DNA of 64,000 nucleotides from Oscillatoriaceae cyanobacterium M7585_C2015_266 (GCA_015295835.1 DVEG01000005.1:293081-357080); one strand, 5' to 3'. Numbered from the stretch's first letter, positions 7,797 through 17,222 are shown. Translations and numbers: made by a program. Notes: generated from the sequence alone by a model not told the origin.

Positions 7797-10385
7797 ATGT
7801 CAACCCTCGTCATCGTCGAATCTCCCACCAAAGCACGCACAATTCGCAATTACCTACCTCCGGGCTATCGCGTAGAAGCATCGATGGGCCATGTGCGCGA
7901 TTTGCCCTCCTCAGCAGACGAAATCCCAGAAAACGTCAAGGGGGAAAAGTGGGCGCAGCTAGGAGTCAACGTAGAGGCTAACTTTGAGCCGTTGTACATC
8001 ATTCCCAAAGATAAAAAAAAGGTAGTCAAAGCTCTAAAAGAAGCCCTCAAAGAAGCCGATGAACTAATCCTGGCTACAGACGAAGATCGCGAAGGAGAAA
8101 GCATCAGTTGGCACCTGCAACAAATTTTGCAGCCCAAAGTCCCCACCAAGAGAATGGTTTTTCACGAAATCACTAAAGAAGCCATCCAAGAAGCACTGAA
8201 AAACTGTCGCAGCATAGACGAAAAGCTAGTGCGAGCTCAAGAAACGCGCCGGATTCTAGATAGGCTAGTGGGCTATACCCTTTCACCCTTGCTGTGGAAA
8301 AAAATAGCCTGGGGATTGTCAGCGGGTCGCGTTCAGTCAGTAGCCGTGCGTATGTTAGTGCAAAGAGAGCGAGAGCGTAGAGCCTTCCGCTCTGGTCGTT
8401 ACTGGGATTTGAAGGCTACTTTACAGCATAACAATGGAATATTTGAGGCCAAACTGGTGGCCGTAGCGGGCACTAGAGTTGCCAATGGCAGTGATTTCGA
8501 CGAGAAAACAGGTCAAATAGCGGCGGGTAGGAATGTGGTTTTGTTGAATGAAGCCGACGCCAGGGCTCTAAAAGAGCGCATCGCCAACAAACCTTGGACT
8601 GTTGTCAATTTGGAAGAAAAATCGGTGACTCGTAAGCCATCCCCCCCTTTTACTACTTCGACGCTTCAGCAGGAAGCTAACCGCAAACTGAAACTATCAG
8701 CACGGGATACGATGCGGATTGCCCAAAATCTTTATGAGCAGGGTTATATTACTTACATGCGCACTGACTCGGTACACCTGTCGGAGCAAGCGCTCGCTGC
8801 TGCCCGTAGTTGTGTTGAGCAAATGTATGGCAGGGAATACCTAAGCCTTGCTCCCCGTCAGTACGCTACTAAAAGCAAAGGCGCGCAAGAAGCTCATGAG
8901 GCTATCCGCCCAGCAGGCAGTAGCTTCCGTACTCCTAAAGAAACTGGGTTGAGCGGTCGAGAATTTGAACTGTACGATTTAATTTGGAAGCGTACTGTGG
9001 CTTGCCAAATGGCTGATTTGCAGCAAACTTTGATTAATGTAGAGTTACGCGTAGAAGATGCTGATTTTCGCTCCAGTGGCAAGCGCATAGATTTCCCTGG
9101 TTTTTTGCGGGCTTATGTCGAAGGCTCAGATGAGCCAGAAGCGGCGGTGGAAGATCAAGAAATTATTTTGCCGGCATTAAAGGTGGGCGAGCGCCCTATT
9201 TGTATTCAAATTGAATCCATTAGCCATGATACTCAGCCTCCCGCTCGCTACACCGAGGCTTCTCTCGTCAAAACTCTAGAAAGTGAAGGTATTGGACGTC
9301 CTAGCACTTACGCTAGTATTATCAGTACTATTATTGATCGGGGTTACGCCCTGCTTGTTAATAATACTCTCGTTCCTACTTTTACTGCTTTCGCTGTTAC
9401 CAATTTGTTAGAAAAATATTTCCCTGACTTAGTAGATGTCGGCTTTACTTCTCGCATGGAGAAAACTCTTGATGATATTTCTACCGGCGAGGTAGCTTGG
9501 CTTCCTTACTTGCAACAATTTTATCTAGGGGAAACAGGTTTAGAAACTCAAGTTAGGGAAAAAGAAAGTCAAATAGATCCCTCTCAAGCCCGTACTGTTG
9601 AGCTGGAAAATATCGATGCTAAAATTAGAATTGGTCGTTTTGGCCCCTATTTGGAAGGCCGCAACGGCACTACTGCTTCTATTCCTAAAGATTTGACTCC
9701 GGCTGATCTCGATCCAGAACGGGTTGAGGTGCTGCTCCGTCAGAAAACTGAAGGCCCTGATGTCCTCGGCCACCATCCCGAAACTGGCGAGCCAATTTAC
9801 TTAAAAATCGGCAGTTATGGTCCATACATCCAATTGGGAGATGTATCCGAGGAAAATAAAAAACCTAAGCGAATTTCTCTGCCTAAGGGAATTTTGGCAG
9901 AAAATGTAACTCTAGAAATGGCAGTCGGTTTGCTTTCCCTACCTCGTACTTTGGGCAACCATCCTGTAACCGGATGTAAGATCCAAGCTGGTTTGGGTAG
10001 ATTTGGTGCTTATGTTGTCCATGATATGGGCAAACAAGGGAAAGAATACCGGGCTTTAAAAGCAAGTGATGATGTATTGACAATTTCTCTGGAACGTGCC
10101 CTGGAATTATTGGCGGAACCTAAAAAAGGGGGCAGAGGCGGCAGCAGTAAGTCTAAGACTCCTGTGCGAGAAATTGGTCCTCACCCGGTAGACGGGGAAC
10201 CAGTTAATGTTTATAATGGCCCCTATGGGCCTTATGTTAAGCACGGTAAAATTAATGCTTCCCTACCAGAAGGGGAAACAATAGAAGGATTGACTATGGA
10301 AAAAGCTTTGCAACTTTTGGATGCTAAGGCTTCTACTAAAAAGACGACACGTAAATCGAAAAAGACTGTTAATTCTAAAATTTAA
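7797..10385 (+). CDS. topA: DNA topoisomerase I (type IA)
   Basis: Type IA topoisomerase relaxes negative supercoils by transient single-strand cleavage through an active-site tyrosine. The 862-aa protein opens with the Toprim domain ([18 protein letters not shown], acidic [13 protein letters not shown] near residue 95). It continues through the gate domains with [20 protein letters not shown] and the catalytic [16 protein letters not shown] segment (Tyr near 320). The C-terminus lacks obvious four-cysteine zinc fingers. Instead it has three or four repeated GxxxxxGRFGPYL-type modules (for example [44 protein letters not shown]) ending in a Lys-rich tail, a layout common in cyanobacteria. Confidence 0.97.
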   Translation: MSTLVIVESPTKARTIRNYLPPGYRVEASMGHVRDLPSSADEIPENVKGEKWAQLGVNVEANFEPLYIIPKDKKKVVKALKEALKEADELILATDEDREGESISWHLQQILQPKVPTKRMVFHEITKEAIQEALKNCRSIDEKLVRAQETRRILDRLVGYTLSPLLWKKIAWGLSAGRVQSVAVRMLVQRERERRAFRSGRYWDLKATLQHNNGIFEAKLVAVAGTRVANGSDFDEKTGQIAAGRNVVLLNEADARALKERIANKPWTVVNLEEKSVTRKPSPPFTTSTLQQEANRKLKLSARDTMRIAQNLYEQGYITYMRTDSVHLSEQALAAARSCVEQMYGREYLSLAPRQYATKSKGAQEAHEAIRPAGSSFRTPKETGLSGREFELYDLIWKRTVACQMADLQQTLINVELRVEDADFRSSGKRIDFPGFLRAYVEGSDEPEAAVEDQEIILPALKVGERPICIQIESISHDTQPPARYTEASLVKTLESEGIGRPSTYASIISTIIDRGYALLVNNTLVPTFTAFAVTNLLEKYFPDLVDVGFTSRMEKTLDDISTGEVAWLPYLQQFYLGETGLETQVREKESQIDPSQARTVELENIDAKIRIGRFGPYLEGRNGTTASIPKDLTPADLDPERVEVLLRQKTEGPDVLGHHPETGEPIYLKIGSYGPYIQLGDVSEENKKPKRISLPKGILAENVTLEMAVGLLSLPRTLGNHPVTGCKIQAGLGRFGAYVVHDMGKQGKEYRALKASDDVLTISLERALELLAEPKKGGRGGSSKSKTPVREIGPHPVDGEPVNVYNGPYGPYVKHGKINASLPEGETIEGLTMEKALQLLDAKASTKKTTRKSKKTVNSKI

Positions 10386-10437
10386 GGTGCGATCGCAGCC
10401 CCCTTTGCATTTATAATACAATAATTCGGCTTAGGCG

Positions 10438-11526
10438 TTAAGGTGCTAAATCAGGAAATACTTGCTGTAGCGCTGGATGAACGAGTTGTCTGTCTTTGAC
10501 GTTCACTCCAGCGGCTAAGGCGGAATCGAGTTTTAATGCCCCTAAACCGCGAGCGGCTAATTTTAAAACGTAGGGCAATGTACTATTATTAAGAGCTTGG
10601 GTTGCTGTCCAGGGCACTGCTCCTGGCATGTTGGGCACGCCGTAGTGAACTACTCCTTCTTCAATGTAGGTGGGATTGCTGTGAGAGGTGGGCCGCAAGG
10701 TCTCTACGCATCCTCCCTGATCTACTGCTACATCTACAATTACTGAACCTGGGTGCATACGCTGTACCAACTTTCGAGACACTAAAATTGGTGTTCGATG
10801 ACCAGGTACAAGTACAGCACCAATGAGCAAGTCTGCTTGGGGAACGATTTCTTCAATATGCAGAGATTCGCTGTAAAGCAATTGTACTCTCGAACCGAAA
10901 AGGGTCTCCAGATATGCTAAGCGATCTACGTTAATATCAAAAATGTATACCTGCGCGCCCATGCCAACGGCTATTTTAGCTGCTTCTGTCCCTACTACTC
11001 CTCCGCCTAGGATTATAACTTTCCCAGGCATTACTCCAGGAACCCCTCCAAGAAGTACTCCCCGCCCTCCTTGTTGTCTTTCTAAGTAGCGAGCACCAAA
11101 CTGTACGGCAAGTCTTCCGGCAATGATGCTCATGGGGGTGAGTAGGGGCAGTCGCTTATCTGGTAGTTCTACGGTTTCGTAAGCGAGCGCGCAAACTCCA
11201 CTATTAATTAATTGTTCGGTTAAGGCACGATCAGCTGCTAAATGCAAATAAGTAAAAAGTATCTGCCCTTTCTGTAAATACTGATACTCTGGCTGTAAAG
11301 GCTCTTTTACTTTTACTATCAGTTCCCTATCCCATGCTTCTTTGGCTGTAGGGACAATAACTGCCCCTGCCTGTAGATATTCTTCATCTGTAAACCCAGC
11401 TTCAGCCCCAGCATTGGTTTCTACATAAACCTTATGGCCATTTTCCCGCAAAACTCGCACGCTACTTGGAGTTAACCCGACTCGAAACTCCATATCTTTT
11501 GTTTCTTTGGGGACGCCGATTTCCAT
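10438..11526 (-). CDS. ald: alanine dehydrogenase
   Basis: NAD-dependent alanine dehydrogenase interconverts L-alanine and pyruvate plus ammonium. The 362-aa protein starts with the family signature MEIGVPKETKDMEFRVGLTP. It has substrate-binding Lys in LIVKVKEPLQ (about 74) and catalytic His in FTYLHLAADR (about 95). The Rossmann loop is VIILGGGVVGTEAAKIA (about 170), and the C-terminus carries HYGVPNMPGAVPWTATQALNN. Length is normal (360-375). It is convergent with topA across about 50 bp and transcribed alone. Roles in alanine catabolism or ammonium assimilation are family knowledge; nothing local indicates regulation. Confidence 0.96.
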   Translation of the reverse strand: MEIGVPKETKDMEFRVGLTPSSVRVLRENGHKVYVETNAGAEAGFTDEEYLQAGAVIVPTAKEAWDRELIVKVKEPLQPEYQYLQKGQILFTYLHLAADRALTEQLINSGVCALAYETVELPDKRLPLLTPMSIIAGRLAVQFGARYLERQQGGRGVLLGGVPGVMPGKVIILGGGVVGTEAAKIAVGMGAQVYIFDINVDRLAYLETLFGSRVQLLYSESLHIEEIVPQADLLIGAVLVPGHRTPILVSRKLVQRMHPGSVIVDVAVDQGGCVETLRPTSHSNPTYIEEGVVHYGVPNMPGAVPWTATQALNNSTLPYVLKLAARGLGALKLDSALAAGVNVKDRQLVHPALQQVFPDLAP

Positions 11527-11679
11527 TTTTACCTCTTACTGACTTCCTCCTGGCGCTGGTTACAAGCAATATTCTGCGGGAAGTTTAATCTCACGCTTCG
11601 CAGTTTGGCTGTTTCCTAATTGTAGTACTTAATGAAATAATTAGGCAAACGTAAACAATTGTAACCGAAAGGAATAATT

Positions 11680-11850
11680 ATGACTATACCGCAACCTACT
11701 ACTACTCCTAGACTCGAAGAACCGAAGTTTGGCTTTAACGACTATGCAGAGCGCTTAAATGGTCGCGCTGCTATGCTTGGCTTTACGCTGACTTTAATTA
11801 TCGAGTACTTTACCGGGCAAGGGCTGCTAACATGGCTCGGCCTCAATTAA
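11680..11850 (+). CDS. high-light-inducible protein (one-helix Hlip/Scp)
   Basis: A 56-aa protein carries the chlorophyll-binding helix signature ERLNGRAAMLGF (residues 24-35), the ExxNGRxAM motif of one-helix light-harvesting-like proteins. Such proteins sit in the thylakoid membrane, bind chlorophyll and carotenoid, and dissipate energy or protect chlorophyll during photosystem II assembly under high light. A Pro/Thr-rich soluble N-terminus (MTIPQPTTTPRLEEPKFGF) precedes the helix, which ends in LLTWLGLN. The start ATG is preceded by a purine-rich GAAAGGAATAATT, a good ribosome binding site. The gene is monocistronic between divergent ald and a downstream small-protein gene. Confidence 0.93.
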   Translation: MTIPQPTTTPRLEEPKFGFNDYAERLNGRAAMLGFTLTLIIEYFTGQGLLTWLGLN

Positions 11851-11862
11851 TTTAATCTACTG

Positions 11863-11904
11863 GCCTTTTCCTGAGAAATAGGTTGGTGCTGCTCTGGAAA
11901 AGGC
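11863..11904 (+). terminator. hairpin downstream of the Hlip gene
   Basis: GCCTTTTCC (11863-11871) and GGAAAAGGC (11896-11904) form a perfect 9-bp stem with a 24-nt loop, 12 bp after the Hlip stop. There is no T-run, so it may be a 3'-end stabiliser or processing hairpin rather than a classical terminator. Confidence 0.4.
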
Positions 11905-12022
11905 TGGTCGCCATCCTATATAGCGAGTAAAATTTTAGCTAAACTAAGGTATAGGCAAACCTGTCAAAGCTTAATGTAGACTGTAGTTTTAATATTGAAA
12001 TTTGATATTAACAGAGTAAACC

Positions 12023-12322
12023 GTGATGAATGTTTCATGGCCTCGAATTTGGAAGTCTGTCTACCGTAGAGAACCTATTTCTGGCTTCATAATTACAGTT
12101 GGGGCTGTGGATGCTGCGATTGGAGGTATGGGGGGTCGTGGCTCGCTTCTGGCTTTTGGACTGATGGTTGCTAGTGCGGCTCTTGTCTGGCGCTGGTGGG
12201 TTATCCAACGCACTCGCTTAGAAGAACCAGAAAGAGTTGCACAGCACTATCTGCCACCAACTGCCTCTAGACCTCAATTGCCTACACTTATGGCCTCGAA
12301 AAAACATCCGCCCCGCCCTTAA
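12023..12322 (+). CDS. conserved small membrane protein, unknown function
   Basis: This is a 99-aa protein with one or two hydrophobic stretches (about residues 19-33 and 42-57, AFGLMVASAALVWRWW) and a Pro-rich soluble tail. I recognise it only as the type of short, Gly-rich hypothetical protein conserved in cyanobacteria; no function can be assigned. Two overlapping starts are possible, GTG at 12023 and ATG at 12026; the ATG is more likely. The WD40 gene follows 14 bp after its stop, suggesting a two-gene operon. Confidence 0.6.
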   Translation: MMNVSWPRIWKSVYRREPISGFIITVGAVDAAIGGMGGRGSLLAFGLMVASAALVWRWWVIQRTRLEEPERVAQHYLPPTASRPQLPTLMASKKHPPRP

Positions 12323-12336
12323 TCTTAATTAAAAAA

Positions 12337-13398
12337 GTGAGTAAAAATAGAGCTACAAAAGGTATCTCACTTATAATAATAATAAGCTGTTTAAACTTGA
12401 CTGTGGTTTGGGGAAAAGAAGCGATCGCTGCAGGAAATTGGAAACTTCCCCGACTACTGCGTACCTTGCATGACCACAAGGGAAGTGTAGAAACTCTGGC
12501 ATTTAGTCCAAACGGAAAAATACTAGCTAGCGGTGGAGGCAATCTCGATCCAAAAATTAGACTGTGGAACCTAGAAACTGGTGAAAAAATCCGTACTTTA
12601 CGAGGGCATAAAACAAGAGTATTAACTGTAGCGATCGCTCCTGACACTCAAACCCTAGTCAGCGGCAGCGACGATTCCATGCTTAACTTCTGGAATCTAG
12701 AAACCGGCAAGTTAACCCATACCTTCTGGCAACTCTCTACCAACATTACCTCCCTAAAAATAAGCCCTGATGGCCAAATCCTAGTGAGTGCAGGTTTAGA
12801 CGGATTAAAACTTTGGGATCTAAATAAACAGCGCCTCATCAAAACCTTAGCACCCTTCGAGACATTTTATGCAGTTGCAATTAGTCCCGATGGACGCTTA
12901 CTGGCATCTGGCAGTAAAGATGGGAGCGTGAAAGTATGGAATCTTACTACAGGTTCCTATATAGGCACCCTCAAAGGATATCATCAACCAGTCAATGCTT
13001 TAACATTCGCCGCCGACGGTTTTACTTTAGCAACAGCTAGTTACAACTCTAGCATCAAAATTTGGAATCTAGAAACCCAAGAAATAACCCACACATTATA
13101 TCATTCTCACAATCAAGTTTATTCTCTAGCCATCAATCCGCGCTCGCCCATTCTTGCTAGTGCCGGGCAAGATGGCATCAGCTTGTGGGATTTGAGAAAT
13201 GGGCAGCTTTTAAGCCAGCTTCCAGGACATTCAGACTGGGTGCGAACTATAGCATTCAGCCCTGACGGGCAATTGCTAGTCAGCGGTGGTTTTGACAAAA
13301 AAGTCAAGATATGGCAACTGGTTAATAATAATCCAACTTATCCAGCAGTCGTCGAATCCCGGCATTTCTTTACAAAAAATTACCCCTCAAAAACTTAG
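12337..13398 (+). CDS. WD40-repeat protein, exported
   Basis: This is a 353-aa protein made almost entirely of WD40 repeats. About seven units are recognisable by the recurring FSPNGKILASGG / IRLWNLETGE pattern between residues 40 and 335, predicting a single beta-propeller for protein binding. The N-terminus (KGISLIIIISCLNLTVVWG, about 8-26, followed by AIAA) looks like a signal peptide, so the propeller may act in the periplasm. The start is GTG. WD40 proteins of this simple type are abundant in large cyanobacterial genomes, and the partner is unknown. One HIP1 site lies inside the coding sequence near the signal peptide. Confidence 0.85.
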   Translation: MSKNRATKGISLIIIISCLNLTVVWGKEAIAAGNWKLPRLLRTLHDHKGSVETLAFSPNGKILASGGGNLDPKIRLWNLETGEKIRTLRGHKTRVLTVAIAPDTQTLVSGSDDSMLNFWNLETGKLTHTFWQLSTNITSLKISPDGQILVSAGLDGLKLWDLNKQRLIKTLAPFETFYAVAISPDGRLLASGSKDGSVKVWNLTTGSYIGTLKGYHQPVNALTFAADGFTLATASYNSSIKIWNLETQEITHTLYHSHNQVYSLAINPRSPILASAGQDGISLWDLRNGQLLSQLPGHSDWVRTIAFSPDGQLLVSGGFDKKVKIWQLVNNNPTYPAVVESRHFFTKNYPSKT

Positions 13399-13426
13399 AA
13401 CTTGAATCTGCTCATTCACTAAGCAG

Positions 13427-13508
13427 TGGGCGGAGAGAGAATCGAACTCTCATACCTTGCGGTGTCAGATTTTGAGTCTGATGCGTCTACCAGTTTCGCC
13501 ATCCGCCC
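13427..13508 (-). tRNA. tRNA-Leu (anticodon CAA)
   Basis: This is an 82-nt class II tRNA. The acceptor stem GGGCGGA/TCCGCCC with discriminator A, the D-arm with GGTAGACGC, the anticodon loop CTCAAAA (anticodon CAA), a long variable arm and the GTTCGATTC T-arm are all visible on the minus strand. CCA is not encoded. Its 5' 22 nt overlap the 3' end of the M48 peptidase gene on the same strand. Confidence 0.95.
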
Positions 13509-14362
13509 TTGGGGTTGGTTTCTTTATTATACACACTTTTTCTTTTTTGCAACAAGTTTTCGTATTCTTGACTTGTTGCCCAGCGATCTATTTCTCTTGC
13601 CCTCAGTACGGGCACTGGGTGAGTCAATTGAGAAGTCTGAGCTTGCTTAAGAATTTCCCCCAATTGACTATTACTAATATCGTCGTAGGCGCGGGCTTGT
13701 GCCAGAAAAGCGTCTACATTCAATTGCGAAGCTAGTGTTGGAGAGCCACCTGCTAGTTTCATCAGCAGGGAAATTACTACTGATGGATCTTGTGTAGCTA
13801 AAAGAGCAGCGCGATCGCAAGTAAATTCAGCGCATCTGAGCCACATCATTAACTGTGCTTGTAACCCTTGAGCAATTAATTGCCCGAAGGAGGGCAACTG
13901 CCCAGCGGCTAGCACCATTAAATTTGCCAGGGTCAAATAAACCCCGTGATCGCACTTTAAGTGGCCAAGTTCATGAGCTATCACCGCCTGAATCTCTGTT
14001 GGCGTGAGTAAATCAATCAACGAGGTGTGAAGAACAATAAATGGCTGTCGCCCTCGCATTGCAAATGTATAGGCATTGGGAACTGGATGCTGCCGAACAT
14101 ACATTTGCGGCGGCTCCATATCTAGAATCTGACAGGCTTCCAGGAGCAGTTTGTGGAGATGGGGCAATTGCTGCTCTCCCACTAAAATGCTAGACGCAAT
14201 ATTGTCTAGATAAAAAAACTGCTCCCCAATCTTTCCTAACAGATTCCGCACCAGTATGTCCAAGCCTGACAACTGCTTAAGGGAGTTTGTTGCTTCTAGA
14301 TCTAGAGGATGGCGAAAATGGTCTGCTTTTAAACCAATCAGCGGTGTCTTTAAAATGTCCAT
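13487..14362 (-). CDS. M48 family zinc metallopeptidase
   Basis: This is a 291-aa peptidase (from the ATG at 14362; an upstream GTG at 14377 would add five residues) with the zinc-binding HELGH motif in AVIAHELGHLKCDHG. The third ligand Glu lies in the CAEFTCDRAALLA segment downstream, as in HtpX/Ste24-type M48 enzymes. The region after HELGH is only moderately hydrophobic (YLTLANLMVLAAGQLPSFG), so it may be soluble or membrane-associated. Cyanobacterial homologues of this size are common, and the substrate is unknown. The last seven codons and the TAG stop are encoded by the 5' end of the tRNA-Leu(CAA) gene, so the two genes share 22 nt. Confidence 0.88.
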   Translation of the reverse strand: MDILKTPLIGLKADHFRHPLDLEATNSLKQLSGLDILVRNLLGKIGEQFFYLDNIASSILVGEQQLPHLHKLLLEACQILDMEPPQMYVRQHPVPNAYTFAMRGRQPFIVLHTSLIDLLTPTEIQAVIAHELGHLKCDHGVYLTLANLMVLAAGQLPSFGQLIAQGLQAQLMMWLRCAEFTCDRAALLATQDPSVVISLLMKLAGGSPTLASQLNVDAFLAQARAYDDISNSQLGEILKQAQTSQLTHPVPVLRAREIDRWATSQEYENLLQKRKSVYNKETNPKGGWRNW

Positions 14363-14408
14363 GCTGATAATGCACACACTTTAATAAACTGTGCTAACTA
14401 TTTTTTAT

Positions 14409-15761
14409 TTATTTTATTGTCAATTCGCAGCCTGCAACTAAGCTTTCTTGTTTGGTTTCTGCCGGCACCCGCTGTAAGCGCGCTCCAATTTGCTGTAATT
14501 TGTAGTCTAATTTTTCGTATCCGCGATCAAGATGCTGCAATTCCTGGATTGTAGTTTGACCCTGTGCTGCTAATCCGGCAATCACTAAGGCTGCTGAAGC
14601 GCGTAAATCTGTCGCTACTACTGGCGCTCCTGAAAGTAATGGTACTCCTCGGACGAGGGCGTGGTTACCTTTAACGCGAATATCTGCTCCCATGCGATTT
14701 AATTCGGATACATGACGCATCCGATTTTCAAAAACTGTTTCTGTAATCACGCTATCCCCGTTACTAATGGTTAAGAGTGCCATAAACTGCGCTTGCATGT
14801 CTGTGGGAAACCCGGGATAGGGTAGGGTTTCGATGTCTGTTGCTTTTATTGTTTCTCCTGCGACTATACGTATGCGATCGCCCTCTTCTATAGTAATACT
14901 TGCCCCGATCGCTTCTAATTTTGACAGCACTGCCGTCAGATGATCTGGTATGACTGGGGATATACTAACGTCTGAGCCAGGCAGCGCCCCTACTACTAAA
15001 AATGTTCCTGCTTCTATGCGATCAGGAATTATCGAGTAATCCGCTGAATGCAAGTGCCGTACTCCGGAAATAACTATTTTTTTAGTGCCGGCACCAACGA
15101 TTCTCGCCCCCATTGCGCGACAGAAATTTGCCAAATCCACTACCTCTGGCTCTTGGGCTGCATTTTCAATCGTCGTTTCCCCTTCTGCCAATGTTGCTGC
15201 CATCATCAGCGTTTCGGTTGCACCCACGCTCGGATAATCTAAATATATTTTTGCTCCTTTTAATCTGCGGCTAGCTCCTGTTACACAGGCGTTAACCATT
15301 CCGTGTTGAATCTGAACATCGGCTCCCATTGCCTGTAGCCCTCGAACATGCAAGTCTACAGGTCTTGCGCCAATCGCACAGCCCCCTGGAAGCGGAACTC
15401 TGGCTTCTCCTAAACGAGCCAGCAATGGTCCAATCGCAAAGAAGCTCGCTCTTAACTGACTTACTAACTCATAAGGTGCTTCCGATTTACTGATATTGCT
15501 GGCATTAATGTCTAAAATATCTTCCCGTTGCTCTATTTTTACTCCTAGAGCAGCGAGAATTTGACCCATACGAGTTACGTCTGCTAGAATTGGAACGTTC
15601 CGAATCCGGCAGTCTTCTGGAGAAAGTAAGGCTGCTGCCATTACCACTAAAGCGGCGTTTTTAGCACCGCTTATTTTCACGTTGCCTTTTAGAGGATGCC
15701 GCCCCCAAATGTGGAGGGTAGATTTGTCTGCTTCTTCAGGGGAAACGTAATTTTTTATCAT
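14409..15761 (-). CDS. murA: UDP-N-acetylglucosamine 1-carboxyvinyltransferase
   Basis: MurA transfers enolpyruvate from PEP to UDP-GlcNAc, the first committed step of peptidoglycan synthesis. The 450-aa protein shows the EPSP-synthase-family repeats, the substrate-binding [17 protein letters not shown] (about residue 33), and the catalytic-loop cysteine in [17 protein letters not shown], which is the fosfomycin-sensitive form. It also has [13 protein letters not shown] and the C-terminal [17 protein letters not shown]. An N-terminal extension of about 18 residues precedes the first strand. It is followed 32 bp downstream by the M48 peptidase gene on the same strand, so the two and the tRNA may be co-transcribed. 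Confidence 0.96.
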   Translation of the reverse strand: MIKNYVSPEEADKSTLHIWGRHPLKGNVKISGAKNAALVVMAAALLSPEDCRIRNVPILADVTRMGQILAALGVKIEQREDILDINASNISKSEAPYELVSQLRASFFAIGPLLARLGEARVPLPGGCAIGARPVDLHVRGLQAMGADVQIQHGMVNACVTGASRRLKGAKIYLDYPSVGATETLMMAATLAEGETTIENAAQEPEVVDLANFCRAMGARIVGAGTKKIVISGVRHLHSADYSIIPDRIEAGTFLVVGALPGSDVSISPVIPDHLTAVLSKLEAIGASITIEEGDRIRIVAGETIKATDIETLPYPGFPTDMQAQFMALLTISNGDSVITETVFENRMRHVSELNRMGADIRVKGNHALVRGVPLLSGAPVVATDLRASAALVIAGLAAQGQTTIQELQHLDRGYEKLDYKLQQIGARLQRVPAETKQESLVAGCELTIK

Positions 15762-15922
15762 CAGAGAGGAAGAAATGGGTTTACTGGCAGAATGGATTGA
15801 TATTTTCTATTCTCAGTTTGTTATGATGGTACAGGAAAGTTTCTAAATGTCAAGGCTTACAGTTTCTTTTGTCTTCAGTAGCTGACATTTTCCCTGATGA
15901 CAAAAAATTTTTTGTAAAAGGG

Positions 15923-15951
15923 TTGACAAGTGCAGATAATGTTACTACTAT
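15923..15951 (+). promoter_or_regulatory. sigma-70-type promoter for tRNA-Leu(CAG)
   Basis: TTGACA at 15923-15928 and TACTAT at 15946-15951 are separated by 17 nt, a near-consensus -35/-10 pair. The predicted start near 15958 lies about 20 nt before the mature tRNA 5' end. Confidence 0.7.
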
Positions 15952-15978
15952 AAAATATTGCAGTGTAAGTCAACACGC

Positions 15979-16060
15979 GCGGAACTGGCGGAATTGGTAG
16001 ACGCGCATGATTCAGGTTCATGTGGTGCAAGCCTTCCGGGTTCAAGTCCCGGGTTCCGCA
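15979..16060 (+). tRNA. tRNA-Leu (anticodon CAG)
   Basis: This is an 82-nt class II tRNA with acceptor stem GCGGAAC/GTTCCGC and discriminator A, D-arm GGTAGACGC, anticodon loop TTCAGGT (anticodon CAG), a long variable arm and the T-arm GGGTTCAAGTCCC. CCA is not encoded. A strong promoter precedes it, and the methyltransferase gene begins 9 nt after its 3' end. Confidence 0.96.
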
Positions 16061-16069
16061 TGAGTAAAA

Positions 16070-16849
16070 ATGATTACAAGTCTACAGAATCCTCTGGTTA
16101 AGCAAATCCGAAAACTGCACACCCCTAAAGGTAGGCGGGAACAAGGTTTGTTTTTGTTAGAAGGAACGCATTTGCTAGAAGAAGCCTGTGCTGTGTCTTA
16201 CCCGTTGGAAACGGTTTGCTGTACTTTGGAATGGCAGCAACGTCATCCGCAACTGTGGGAGAATGTTTCTAGGCAAGCTGAGCGAGCGCTTTTTGTTAGT
16301 TATAATGTGTTACAAGCTCTAGCAACTACTGTTAATCCAGATGGTATAATAGCTACAGCTAGGCGCTCGCTATTTCAGCATGAATTAAAGAAAATTGATT
16401 TAATTCTTGCCTTAGAAACTATACAAGATCCGGGAAATTTGGGCACTATTATCCGTACAGCTACTGCAGTAGGCGTGTCAGGTTTATGGATGAGTTCAGA
16501 CTGTGTTGATGTCGATAATCCTAAAGTTCTTAGGGCTTCAGCAGGAGCATGGTTTCGATTACCAATGGCTGTTACTCCTGATTTGAAGCGCGAGGTGTTA
16601 TACTATCGGCAAAAAGGTGTACAGGTAATAGCAACTTTGGCGTCGGCTCAAGATCTTTACTGGGATATAGATTATCATATGCCGACTTTAATTTTGCTAG
16701 GCAATGAGGGGGCTGGTTTGTCTGTAGATTTATTAACGCTATGCGATAAATATGTTAGAATTCCTCTCTCTGCTGGTGTAGAATCGTTAAATGTCGCGAT
16801 CGCAGCTGCTGTCATTCTTTACGAGGCTCGTCGTCAGCGGCAGTATTAA
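16070..16849 (+). CDS. TrmH/SpoU family RNA 2'-O-methyltransferase
   Basis: This is a 259-aa SPOUT-class enzyme expected to methylate ribose 2'-OH in rRNA or tRNA. The N-terminal substrate-binding domain (SLQNPLVKQIRKLHTPKGRREQ) is followed by the knotted catalytic domain. The three SpoU motifs are visible: ALETIQDPGNLGTIIRTA (about 125-142), LILLGNEGAGLS (about 207-218) and VRIPLSAGVESLNVAIAAA (about 228-246). The exact target nucleotide cannot be told from sequence. It starts 9 nt after tRNA-Leu(CAG), so it is probably expressed from the tRNA promoter and released by tRNA 3' processing. It is convergent with, and overlaps by 38 bp, the next small gene. Confidence 0.9.
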   Translation: MITSLQNPLVKQIRKLHTPKGRREQGLFLLEGTHLLEEACAVSYPLETVCCTLEWQQRHPQLWENVSRQAERALFVSYNVLQALATTVNPDGIIATARRSLFQHELKKIDLILALETIQDPGNLGTIIRTATAVGVSGLWMSSDCVDVDNPKVLRASAGAWFRLPMAVTPDLKREVLYYRQKGVQVIATLASAQDLYWDIDYHMPTLILLGNEGAGLSVDLLTLCDKYVRIPLSAGVESLNVAIAAAVILYEARRQRQY

Positions 16850-17045
16850 AACTTGATTCTACAATATTTTCATTTGTTTTTTGTTTCTGTTGTAGCAAAA
16901 ACTGTTCTATATCTGCTGCCGCTTCTTCTAACTCCTGCAAATTAAAATTTACCTCTCTATTGCCATTCGACTGGTTTGTATTTTCTTCTAAGTCGAAAAA
17001 TTTCTTTACAGCAGTGCGACGCTGCTGTTGTTTATCTTCATTCAT
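16812..17045 (-). CDS. small hydrophilic protein, unknown function
   Basis: This is a 77-aa, highly charged, Gln/Asn/Glu-rich protein (EDKQQQRRTAVKKFFDLEE near the start, LEEAAADIEQFLLQQKQK in the middle) with no membrane segment or recognisable domain. It resembles short cyanobacterial hypothetical proteins that begin with a QQRR/AVK-type segment, but I cannot name a family. The 3' end overlaps the end of the methyltransferase gene by 38 bp in convergent orientation. The composition (alpha-helical, disordered ends) argues that it is real rather than a shadow, but moderate doubt remains. Confidence 0.5.
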   Translation of the reverse strand: MNEDKQQQRRTAVKKFFDLEENTNQSNGNREVNFNLQELEEAAADIEQFLLQQKQKTNENIVESSFNTAADDEPRKE

Positions 17046-17093
17046 AATACTTTACTGGTTGTATGAATGCTTCTCCTCCTGAATACTGCATCG

Positions 17094-17222
17094 GTGCTCT
17101 GCCTGGATTACAAAGCGTGAAGCCCGCTCAGCTTTTACTTTGGCTTGGCTGCTCTCCCTAGTCATTTCCCGGGCATCACCGCCCCTTTTTACCCTCACCT
17201 GCGCCGGGGAAGTGCAGAGCAC
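17094..17222. ncRNA. candidate structured RNA closed by a 9-bp stem
   Basis: GTGCTCTGC (17094-17102) pairs perfectly with GCAGAGCAC (17214-17222), enclosing about 110 nt that is clearly GC-richer than its surroundings and contains further complementary blocks (AAGCC/GGCTT, GGGC/GCCC). No reading frame is open through it. Size and long-range closure recall small structured RNAs such as 6S RNA or SRP RNA. I cannot match the SRP GGAA tetraloop core or a convincing 6S bubble, so family and strand are unassigned. It fills most of the gap 17046-17334. Confidence 0.35.

Noticed and set aside
7606..7875. 89-codon open frame upstream of and overlapping topA
   Set aside because: It overlaps the conserved topA N-terminus in another frame, has no good start context and is rich in Ser, Lys and Gln with no domain. 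It looks fortuitous in GC-richer DNA.
13426..13735. Open frames running through tRNA-Leu(CAA) on the plus strand
   Set aside because: They translate the antisense of the tRNA and the peptidase 3' end. The tRNA fold explains the sequence.
17094..17222. Assignment of the hairpin-closed region as SRP RNA or 6S RNA
   Set aside because: The minus strand has a GAGCAGCC stretch reminiscent of SRP, but the GGAA tetraloop core and spacing are missing. No convincing 6S central bubble could be drawn by eye.
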